Below, one piece after another: positions 29,883 to 35,596 of a stretch of 35,596 nucleotides of DNA. Position 1 is the stretch's first letter; the number at the start of each line of letters is the position of its first letter. The notes under the pieces were generated by a model that saw nothing but the letters and a program-made list of their open reading frames with translations, had not been told where the DNA came from and did no database searches. The DNA comes from an uncultured Oscillibacter sp. (GTDB taxonomy: Bacteria; Bacillota; Clostridia; Oscillospirales; Oscillospiraceae): contig CAJTVF010000021.1 in NCBI GenBank assembly GCA_910579435.1, positions 1-35,596 of the forward strand, written 5' to 3'. The translations under genes and the position numbers were made by a program.

Positions 29883-30617
29883 TTAAAGCAATTGCAGCAA
29901 TGCGTAAATCGTTGTACTGACGCCTCCCAAAATAAAGACATAAATGATAATCCGGCGTGAAAATCCATCGCTGATCCGTTTGTCCAGCAGCGCTCCCAGC
30001 GCCATTCCAGCCGCCGCAGCTGGAAGCGCCACGATGGAAAGCAGGATGCTTTCCTGCCCATACATGCCCTCCGCCAGCAGCAGAATCATGCGGAATACGT
30101 TATCCAGCAGGAAAATGAAGCAGGCGTTGGCCCGGAACTCCTTCCGCTCGACGGCCACCCGTTCCATATAGGCGAGAAACAACAGGTTGATGCCGAACAG
30201 GCCCGCCGTCAGGCCGGAAAAAAAGGAGGCCGCCGCTCGAATATATACGTTGGGCTTTGCGTTCGCGCCGGGCTTCCGGGTCAGCATCTCCAAGCCAAGG
30301 CCGATAATCAGCAAGCCCAGAACCAACTTCAATCCTTGGGGAGAGCCGAATTTCAGCAGCAGCGTGCCGGGGATGATGCCCAGCAGCACAAAGGCGGCAA
30401 TGGGCAGGACGACCTTGGCGGAGAAGTGGTCCCGGTTTTTCCAGACCACATTAGCGTTCAGAATCAGGGACACCGGAGCAAGGCCCGGCGTAATGACGCT
30501 GTTGGGCAGGACTAGGGACAGCAGCGGCGTGGAGATCAGCGGATCGCCAAAGCCCGCCAGACCCTTCACAACAAAAGCGATGCAGACGCAGGCGAAATAG
30601 AAAACGATTTTTTCCAT
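29883..30617 (-). CDS. TauE/SafE (TSUP) family sulfonate/sulfite exporter-like protein
   Basis: A 244-aa membrane protein with about eight transmembrane segments in two repeated halves, the layout of the TSUP/TauE/SafE family that exports sulphur-containing anions such as sulfite, sulfoacetate or isethionate. The first half has GLAGFGDPLISTPLLSLVLP and the second SGLTAGLFGINLLFLAYM, the expected paired motifs. CCGGAGG lies just before the ATG at 30617. It sits in an operon after a sugar isomerase and a 41-aa membrane peptide and before a transketolase N-subunit. That company suggests export of a sulphonated end product of sugar breakdown, but the substrate is inferred. Confidence 0.87.
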   Translation of the reverse strand: MEKIVFYFACVCIAFVVKGLAGFGDPLISTPLLSLVLPNSVITPGLAPVSLILNANVVWKNRDHFSAKVVLPIAAFVLLGIIPGTLLLKFGSPQGLKLVLGLLIIGLGLEMLTRKPGANAKPNVYIRAAASFFSGLTAGLFGINLLFLAYMERVAVERKEFRANACFIFLLDNVFRMILLLAEGMYGQESILLSIVALPAAAAGMALGALLDKRISDGFSRRIIIYVFILGGVSTTIYALLQLL

Positions 30618-30629
30618 AAGCGCCTCCGG

Positions 30630-30755
30630 TTAATTGGGCATCAGCGGGAGCGGAGAAGGCAGAATACCGCTGTTTCCCATGACGGTCATGATGAGGAATA
30701 TACCCGCGATTCCAAGAATCAGGGCCAGCACAAGCGGCCAAATTTTCGCGTCCAT
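30630..30755 (-). CDS. 41-aa single-span membrane peptide
   Basis: A small frame begins at the ATG at 30753-30755, six bases after the stop of the isomerase gene, and ends TAA at 30630-30632, just before the ribosome site of the TauE-like gene. The peptide starts MDAKIWPLVLALILGIAGIF, one clear membrane helix (residues ~5-25), and ends in a short Pro/Leu-rich tail (SPLPLMPN). It has no strong ribosome site of its own, so it would rely on translational coupling to the upstream gene. It exactly fills the gap between two operon genes. Possibly a small accessory subunit of the exporter. Confidence 0.6.
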   Translation of the reverse strand: MDAKIWPLVLALILGIAGIFLIMTVMGNSGILPSPLPLMPN

Positions 30756-30761
30756 CGGAGG

Positions 30762-31580
30762 TTACATGGACAGGTCCTTGAGAAACATGAGGGCTCTTTG
30801 CGCCGCCTCCTCGCCGGTGGGCCAGGGAAGGCACTCCACAGACAGATAGCCGTCGTAGCCGATTTCCTCCAGGGCGTTTAAAATACAGCTGAAATCAAAC
30901 TGCCCGCTGCCGGGATAGCGTCGGGAGTTGTCCGCCAGATGGAAGTAGCCCAGCTTCCCGCGGCACAGGCGAATGGCTTCTACCGGATCGCACTCGTCGA
31001 TGCCCATGTGGAAGGTGTCCAGGTGGACATAGCAGTTGTCCAGCTGATACTTCTCCAGGAAGTCCATGGTTTCCCTCGCCGTGGTGAAGATGTTCACCTC
31101 ATAGCGGTTGATGACCTCCAGGTTCAGCTTGACGTTCCGCTCCGCGCCGTAGGCGGCCAGGACCCGCAGGTTCTTGGCCAGGCGGTCCAGGTACTTCTCC
31201 CGCTTTCCGCCCTTGGGAACGTTGCCCTTGACCCAGCCGATGACAATGCCCGCCCCCAGCTTCTGGGCCATGTCGATGTACTGCCGCATTCCGTCCATGG
31301 TGGCGGAGACGATATAGGGCTCGTCGGCCACTAGGCTGCACATACCCTCCGTGTTCAGCCGCCCGGTGATGACCATGGATATCCGTGTCCCGGTGCGCTG
31401 GTAAGCGGCCCGGATAGCTTCATAATCCAGCTCCACGTCCTCACGGGTGTGGACCTCAATGGCGTCGTAGCCCAGATCCGACGCCGTTTGCAGATTTTCC
31501 TCCACCGTTCCTTGGAGCAGGATCGGTGCAGTGGCCGGAGCCTCGTCGGCGGAGGAAACGGCGAATTTCCATTGCTTCAT
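30762..31580 (-). CDS. Sugar phosphate isomerase/epimerase (xylose isomerase-like TIM barrel)
   Basis: A 272-aa TIM-barrel protein of the AP-endonuclease-2/xylose-isomerase-like superfamily, which interconverts ketoses and aldoses or epimers using a divalent metal. Metal-ligand positions are seen in KLNLEVINRYE (Glu), VHLDTFHMGIDE (Asp and His), GYFHLADNSR (His) and LSVECLPW (Glu). No signal peptide. GGAGAG precedes the ATG at 31580. It is the first remaining gene of a minus-strand operon with a 41-aa peptide, a TauE/SafE-like exporter and a truncated transketolase; upstream genes may have been lost at the AT-rich island. The specific sugar is unknown. Confidence 0.88.
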   Translation of the reverse strand: MKQWKFAVSSADEAPATAPILLQGTVEENLQTASDLGYDAIEVHTREDVELDYEAIRAAYQRTGTRISMVITGRLNTEGMCSLVADEPYIVSATMDGMRQYIDMAQKLGAGIVIGWVKGNVPKGGKREKYLDRLAKNLRVLAAYGAERNVKLNLEVINRYEVNIFTTARETMDFLEKYQLDNCYVHLDTFHMGIDECDPVEAIRLCRGKLGYFHLADNSRRYPGSGQFDFSCILNALEEIGYDGYLSVECLPWPTGEEAAQRALMFLKDLSM

Positions 31581-31609
31581 ATAGACTCTCCAATCTCTGA
31601 AATAAAAGT

Positions 31610-31642
31610 GGAGCGGGGGCCTCCCGAGGAGGCCCCCGCTCC
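31610..31642 (-). terminator. Strong hairpin in front of the isomerase operon
   Basis: GGAGCGGGGGCCTCC (31610-31624) and GGAGGCCCCCGCTCC (31628-31642) form a perfect 15-bp stem with a CGA loop. On the minus strand it is followed by ACTTTTATTTC. It lies only 30 bases upstream of the isomerase ATG, where the promoter would be expected. It is either the terminator of a lost upstream gene or an attenuator in a long leader. Confidence 0.75.
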
Positions 31643-31737
31643 GGGAGAAAAGAAAATAGAGTAGGGCAAATTCAGGGGGGAGCTAATCTAAGCTCTCATT
31701 AAGAACTATCCGCGTTGTCGAGCGACCAGCCAATATG

Positions 31738-31757
31738 CCAATGTCATTAAGCTAAGG
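31738..31757 (+). repeat. IS1595-type terminal repeat relic, left of the AT-rich island
   Basis: CCAATGTCATTAAGCTAAGG matches 19 of 20 bases of the complement of the IS end at 35335-35354. It reads inside-to-outside toward the right, so its lost IS body lay to the left. No transposase remnant is readable here. Confidence 0.7.
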
Positions 31758-31759
31758 GC

Positions 31760-31794
31760 TTAAGGGGGCAAATGCGGGGCATTTGTCCCCTTAA
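31760..31794. repeat. Near-perfect 35-base hairpin beside the IS end
   Basis: TTAAGGGGGCAAATGC (31760-31775) pairs with GCATTTGTCCCCTTAA (31779-31794) through 16 positions with one G-T wobble and a GGG loop. There is no T-run, so it is more like a mobile-element end structure or REP-type hairpin than a terminator. Confidence 0.65.
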
Positions 31795-32182
31795 CAGTCA
31801 TACAGAAATCCGGGCAAATCGTTAAGTTAAAGCGGGATTGTAAACGAAGTGTAAACTAATCCCGAAAAATATTGAACGTATGCGCGGTATATGCTACCCT
31901 ATGCGCAGTCGTTGTGACGGACGGTCGCATGGAAATTTTTGAATAAACCACAATAACCACATTTTATTAAGTTTACAGAATTTGATTTCGTTTGATATTT
32001 TGAATTTGTTTTCCATTTTTGATTGATTTTTATAGCTTACATGTTTGAATAGCCTCACATAAACACATTTTTAGATAGTTAGTAGCGAACGAGAACGTCA
32101 AAGACATGCCCCATGTTTTGGAGCGTGCGTTTGTCGTTCTTTTTTCGTCCGGCGGCTAGTACAGCCAACGGAGGAAACAAAT

Positions 32183-33466
32183 TTGAATATCAATTTTATA
32201 AATCAGACGCTCAACTATGCAATCAGGAAAGCGGCTGAAAAGACGGGAGCAGGCCAGCCGTCCCGCAATCGCAAATTGTCGTGGGCTGGCGTAATCTGTC
32301 TGCTAATCGGAGCGGAGGGCGGCTCTTTGGCAAAGGAACTTCATCGGGCAGACATTGACGTAACCCCCGCCGCCATTTCACAGCGCCGCGCACAAATCAG
32401 CCCGGAGACATTCCGGGACGTGTTCCAGAGATTCAACGCTTCTTGCGAGGATAGCGGGAACTTTCGCGGTTATCGCCTGTTGGCAGTAGATGGAACTTCC
32501 GTCAACATCCCGCGCAACCCTAAAGCTCCCTCATTCGTTCAAAACGAAAGCGCACCAAACGGCTACAATCAACTACACCTAAACCCGCTTTATGATTTGT
32601 GCAACAAGATATTTTACGACGCGCTCATCCAGCCGGAGCCGCAAAAGGATGAAATCGGTGCGTTGATTGAGATGATAAAGAGGAATCATTTTTCCAAAAA
32701 AACAATTATAATCGCAGACCGCGGATATGAGAGCTACAACGTGATGGCTCACCTGCTTGAAAAGCCCAACACGGACTTTTTAATCCGCATTAAACAGAAC
32801 CACTCCGCCATGCGGGAAGTGGCTCGTTTGCCCATGTTTGAGTTGGATTGTGAGATCGGTTTTACCATCACGACAACCCAGACGAAGGAGGATAAAGAGA
32901 AGCGTTACATCTTTCTGCAAGTCCCGAAAAAAAGCAAACCGGGCGCAAAGACGCGCCGGGGGCGTTGGGACTTTCCGAGTCCTTATCAAATGAAACTCCG
33001 CATTGTCCGGTTCCAGCTTGAAACGGGAGAGTTTGAGACAATCGCCACGTCTCTTCCGCGCACATTCACATTGGAGGACATCCGGGAACTGTATCATCTG
33101 CGCTGGGGAATTGAAACCAGCTTTCGTGACCTGAAGTACACGTTGGGCCTGGTGAATCTCCATGGCAAACGGGACGCTTTCGCAGAGCAGGAGATATGGG
33201 CGGCGCTGACAATGTTCAACTTCACAAGCAGAATTGTGCGGGAAGCAGTTGTCAAACAACCGCCGGAGGGCGTTTATGCCTACCGCGTCAACTTCAAGAT
33301 GGCGGTAGCCCTTTGTCGGGAGTATTTCAGGACGAACAGCGCCGACAGTGAGAAGCTGCTTCAAGAACTCAGCCGATACACTGTCCCCATCCGGGAGGGA
33401 CGGCGAGACAAGCGAAAACTGAAAGTGAAGGGCTTCGTTGGCTTCACCTATCGCGTGGCGGCGTAA
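32183..33466 (+). CDS. IS4-family transposase
   Basis: A 427-aa DDE transposase that looks complete. The catalytic residues lie in LLAVDGTSVNI (first Asp), IIIADRGYESYN (second Asp) and YHLRWGIETSFRDLK, which fits exactly the Y-(2)-R-(3)-E-(6)-K signature of the IS4 family. The N-terminus has a helical DNA-binding segment (LSWAGVICLLIGAEGGSLAKELH). GGAGG lies ten bases before the ATG. Base composition is lower in GC than the surrounding chromosome. I could not find clear inverted ends or a target duplication, so element borders are not given. Confidence 0.93.
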   Translation: MNINFINQTLNYAIRKAAEKTGAGQPSRNRKLSWAGVICLLIGAEGGSLAKELHRADIDVTPAAISQRRAQISPETFRDVFQRFNASCEDSGNFRGYRLLAVDGTSVNIPRNPKAPSFVQNESAPNGYNQLHLNPLYDLCNKIFYDALIQPEPQKDEIGALIEMIKRNHFSKKTIIIADRGYESYNVMAHLLEKPNTDFLIRIKQNHSAMREVARLPMFELDCEIGFTITTTQTKEDKEKRYIFLQVPKKSKPGAKTRRGRWDFPSPYQMKLRIVRFQLETGEFETIATSLPRTFTLEDIRELYHLRWGIETSFRDLKYTLGLVNLHGKRDAFAEQEIWAALTMFNFTSRIVREAVVKQPPEGVYAYRVNFKMAVALCREYFRTNSADSEKLLQELSRYTVPIREGRRDKRKLKVKGFVGFTYRVAA

Positions 33467-34017
33467 AAAAAGAGGGGATGGGGGTTGAACTCCCGCCCTT
33501 CTTCGTGGCGCTATTTTTGAAAAGGCCGGTTTTAGAGCCAAAATCGCGGGATTTTTCAAAAAAATGTGCCGCCTTATCTTAATGGCAGGCAAATCCACTT
33601 TTAAGATTTGCGTTTCACTAAAATTTCAACATGTCTGATCAATGCACCAGAAAATGGTCGGTTTTCTCCTTTTTCGCTGGAATTACGCTTGCGCTCAAAC
33701 TGCAACCTGTCCAAAATACGTTGTAAAAGCTATTTTTGCACCCCCTGTTTTTCTGTGGGAAAGCCTTCCAGAAACTACCATTTAGTTAAGAGAAAACAAA
33801 ATTCTCAACTTGTCTACAAAATGATATAAAAATAGGCGGCTATTTCCCCAAGCCGCATGAATCAAAAAATATAACACGAAAGAATCAACAAGTTCGGGAT
33901 ATGACAATGAAAAAGATGGAAAGTCTGTTTTTGCAGACTTTTCCCGAAAACGCTATTGCAATTTCTTCCGTGATAGGCTAAAATTGATTTAAAAGAGCTA
34001 TCTGAAAGTTTTGGATT
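33467..34017. other. AT-rich gap after the IS4 transposase, no gene supported
   Basis: About 550 bases without a credible gene. A 73-codon frame at 33608-33829 lacks a ribosome site and has low-complexity content. The hairpin AAAGTCTG/CAGACTTT (33920-33941) with T-rich surroundings may be a terminator. A CTTATCTTAATGGCAGG sequence near 33580 loosely resembles the IS1595-type ends but is too divergent to call. Confidence 0.4.
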
Positions 34018-34046
34018 TTGTCAAGGAGGGACAGGGTACATATATA
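34018..34046 (+). promoter_or_regulatory. Promoter of the micro-ORF/306-aa gene pair
   Basis: TTGTCA (34018-34023) and TATATA (34041-34046) are exactly 17 bases apart, just upstream of the GGAGGG ribosome site at 34056-34061. The transcript would start right before the micro-ORF. Confidence 0.6.
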
Positions 34047-34068
34047 AAATTTATCGGAGGGATAATTT

Positions 34069-34125
34069 ATGTTGAGATTTCTATTGGGCGTTTTCATTGG
34101 CTTTTGGCGAGGCCTTTTGAAATGA
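34069..34125 (+). CDS. 18-aa hydrophobic micro-ORF, DUF3789-like start
   Basis: MLRFLLGVFIGFWRGLLK is preceded by GGAGGG with seven-base spacing and a good promoter. The first 11 residues resemble the start of DUF3789 proteins, ~30-aa single-span peptides common in Clostridia mobile elements. After IG the expected glycine/valine helix does not continue, so it may be a frameshifted or truncated copy, or a short leader peptide. The 306-aa gene starts 15 bases after its stop with no strong ribosome site of its own, so translation could be coupled. Confidence 0.45.
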   Translation: MLRFLLGVFIGFWRGLLK

Positions 34126-34139
34126 AGTGGTAAAATAAA

Positions 34140-35060
34140 ATGATAGAAAGATATAAAGACGCAGATACAGTCATCACCATTGAGGGGAAAGAATATGCCC
34201 TATATAAAAATGGCCCGCTTAATAAGTATCCCTATATGATTGACCTTTCTACTGGCGAAATACCACAGGGAAAACAGCGTTCCTTATTGATAAACTATTT
34301 GTCGCTGAATGGAATTAACATTGAATCCTTTGGAGAACGAGGACCTCATTGGTATGTTAGAAAAGCAATAAAAGTTGCTCAAGAAAAGAGTTCGAGAACA
34401 GAAACACAATCTATGATATCAAGTTCTTGTACACCAATATCGTATGGGCGTAATCTTGACAGCAAAAAAGATTATCTGCCCCTTACACGAGAAAATATCG
34501 AATATGTTCATCAACAAGTCCTTGCAACTTCAGACTATGGCTCAAACTTCACCTTAATACATGATGTTTTAAAACGATTTCCCCAGAATGTTGACCGAGA
34601 ATTGGTTGCGATGAAAGTTGCACTCATTGATTTAACAAATTCCACCCACATAAGTACACATATAAAGAAAATATCCCTTTCTGAAATAGTGGATTTGATA
34701 TTGAGTATCCAAGACTTTGATATTCGGGTTTCTCAAGGAGATCCGTTATTAGTCAGTCAACTTGCCGAAAGTAATGGGCAAATCAATCTCTTTTCTTTTG
34801 CATCCAAATATTGCACATATCATAATGTAGAAATTTATGAACGAGACGACTACTCTATTTTTGATAGAGTAGTGAAAGATGCCCTGCCTTATTATATACC
34901 CAAACTTACAAAGTCCGCTATTGGAGAATGGCGGACTACTTGTAACTATCTTGCTTTTAATGACTGCATTGAAGAACTCCTAGATCAAAAGAGTATCGAT
35001 ATTCCTTTTAGACGTAGAAAGTTTGACCATTTTCTATGGTATTCGAATCGCAAAAAGTGA
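34140..35060 (+). CDS. Orphan 306-aa protein of the AT-rich island
   Basis: Unrecognised, AT-rich gene clearly foreign to the chromosome. The N-terminal ~75 residues are beta-rich (TVITIEGKEYALYK, YMIDLSTGE). A polar linker spans ~80-105. The C-terminal ~200 residues are helical. The segment INLFSFASKYCTYHNVEIY...YSIFDRVVKDAL (about 215-250) resembles a motif (SFASKYC-x-H-N... then a D-x-x-V helix) that I associate with uncharacterised helix-hairpin-helix/OGG-fold-like proteins; this is a weak recollection, not a proven match. No signal peptide or membrane span. The start lacks a good ribosome site. It could be accessory, defence or DNA-repair related. Confidence 0.7.
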   Translation: MIERYKDADTVITIEGKEYALYKNGPLNKYPYMIDLSTGEIPQGKQRSLLINYLSLNGINIESFGERGPHWYVRKAIKVAQEKSSRTETQSMISSSCTPISYGRNLDSKKDYLPLTRENIEYVHQQVLATSDYGSNFTLIHDVLKRFPQNVDRELVAMKVALIDLTNSTHISTHIKKISLSEIVDLILSIQDFDIRVSQGDPLLVSQLAESNGQINLFSFASKYCTYHNVEIYERDDYSIFDRVVKDALPYYIPKLTKSAIGEWRTTCNYLAFNDCIEELLDQKSIDIPFRRRKFDHFLWYSNRKK

Positions 35061-35072
35061 TATATTTGCGGA

Positions 35073-35230
35073 TTTGCTGATTTTTACACGAATGCAGACT
35101 ATGCGCAAGCTGTGGCATGGGCGATAGAGAACGAAATCACAGCGGAACAGGCGGCGGCAACTTCTCTCCCGCCGCTACCTGCACCCGTGGACAGATTGTC
35201 ACCTTCCTCTATCGCGCTATGGGGCAGTAA
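35073..35230 (+). pseudogene. Frameshifted S-layer homology (SLH) domain fragment
   Basis: Translation gives FADFYTNADYAQAVAWAIEN then EITA in one frame. After a one-base shift near 35143-35145 it gives TGGGNFSPAATCTRGQIVTF then LYRAMGQ and a stop at 35228-35230. Together this is the C-terminal SLH repeat typical of Clostridia surface proteins. A single missing G would restore the frame. Only one ~52-residue repeat remains, with no start codon or ribosome site, so it is the 3' stub of a lost surface-protein gene. The terminator at 35280-35311 probably belonged to it. Confidence 0.8.
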
Positions 35231-35279
35231 ATTCAGACGATTTTTGTCATTTTGACAGCATGTAAGACCCGAAAAAATA

Positions 35280-35311
35280 CCCACCACCTTTTTCAGTAAG
35301 AAGGTGGTGGG
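35280..35311 (+). terminator. Intrinsic terminator after the SLH fragment
   Basis: CCCACCACCTT (35280-35290) and AAGGTGGTGGG (35301-35311) form a perfect 11-bp stem, followed by CTTTTTCTT. It is oriented for the plus strand, 50 bases after the SLH stop. Confidence 0.85.
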
Positions 35312-35596
35312 CTTTTTCTTGGGGCGCTTGGAAGCCTTAACTTAATGACATTGGCCAATATGCAAGGTCTTTCCTTTGAAGTCGTCACAACCTTCATCCG
35401 GACGAACAGGGGTATCCCGTCCTCCGTCTTGGATATTGCTGCTACAGCCTTGATTTTATCTGTTCCCCGACCGCGCTTTCCGTTATGGGAGGGACCGCCA
35501 ACATAGTAATCATCCATCTCTACAATGCCGGAAAGTTGCTAATGCAATTCTAAGCTGATCTGGGCGCAGAGGTTCTTTGTGGCTGGCATGGTGTCA
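35293..35596 (-). pseudogene. IS1595-family (ISXO2-like) transposase remnant, continues past the window
   Basis: Read on the minus strand the frame gives QLSGIVEMDDYYVGG followed by a basic glycine-rich stretch and KIKAVAAISKTEDG, the ISXO2-like catalytic start of IS1595 transposases. A TAG stop interrupts the frame just before QLSG (about 35539-35541), after ISLELH. On the other side the coding sequence is cut short and runs directly into the IS end at 35335-35354, so the last ~half of the transposase is missing. It is a deletion relic. Confidence 0.75.
35335..35596 (-). mobile_element. IS1595-type element relic with terminal repeat
   Basis: The outer end CCTTAACTTAATGACATTGG lies at 35335-35354, with the element interior to the right. 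It is the complement, 19 of 20, of the end at 31738-31757, so the AT-rich island between 31757 and 35335 is bracketed by two IS1595-type ends pointing toward it. Confidence 0.65.

Larger units (their letters stand above)
31643..32182. other. AT-rich gap with IS1595-type end relic, no gene found
   Basis: This 540-base stretch begins the AT-rich island. It holds the IS1595-type end at 31738-31757 and a long hairpin at 31760-31794. The rest (31800-32180) is non-coding leader of the IS4-type transposase, with no ORF that has a ribosome site other than the GGAGG before the transposase ATG. Confidence 0.5.

Noticed and set aside
33608..33829. 73-codon frame after the IS4 transposase
   Set aside because: No ribosome site and no recognisable features; it lies in AT-rich non-coding sequence.

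Overview
The window is a high-GC Firmicutes chromosome segment, most likely from an anaerobic gut Clostridia of the Oscillospiraceae type (Flavonifractor, Lawsonibacter or Oscillibacter-like). I infer this from strong AGGAGG ribosome sites, DUF4317 and VanW proteins, a four-subunit 2-oxoacid:ferredoxin oxidoreductase, a ferredoxin-domain aldo/keto reductase and the very GC-rich codon use. No rRNA, tRNA or CRISPR array is visible.

Layout. The first 71 bases are the end of an insertion sequence that abuts the stop codon of a DUF1538 membrane protein (72-1583). Then come DUF4317 (1832-2983), an unrecognised two-gene cassette (3024-4291) and a YdeI-like protein (4385-4945). From 5341 an FHA-domain FtsW/RodA glycosyltransferase and a class B penicillin-binding protein form a peptidoglycan synthesis pair. 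A minus-strand group (9008-10621) holds a lipoprotein, a ModE-like wHTH protein and a 19-cysteine small protein. A plus-strand operon (10877-13958) holds ATP-type phosphofructokinase, an Fe-S aldo/keto reductase and a lipoprotein whose 3' end looks frameshifted.

The region 13843-21890 looks like one metabolic theme. It contains a branched-chain aminotransferase, a ferredoxin-dependent 2-oxoacid oxidoreductase (four subunits plus a P-loop ATPase), a divergent FadR/GntR regulator, a 171-aa conserved protein and the CstA transporter. Amino acids would be deaminated to 2-oxoacids and oxidised to acyl-CoA with reduced ferredoxin, while CstA imports peptides or pyruvate. A solitary ParB/Noc-like protein, a large VanW protein, a HAD phosphatase and a methionine gamma-lyase family enzyme follow.

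From about 27300 the window becomes a mobile-element landing zone. An IS5-like element sits 15 bp upstream of the ribosome site of the lyase gene. An AT-rich block cuts off a transketolase N-subunit gene at the end of a small carbohydrate operon (isomerase, 41-aa membrane peptide, TauE/SafE exporter, transketolase). An AT-rich island (about 31740-35340) follows with an IS4-family transposase, a micro-ORF, a 306-aa orphan protein and a frameshifted S-layer-homology fragment. It is flanked by two nearly identical IS1595-type ends.

The most notable unexplained structure is a pair of 163- and 166-bp intergenic elements (5139-5301 and 22264-22429). They lie in opposite orientation. Each has six consecutive hairpins in the same order around a shared ACTTCATA core, with stem sequences that differ while pairing is mostly kept. 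Each sits just upstream of a cell-division or chromosome-biology gene, and one appears to donate the -35 box of the downstream promoter.
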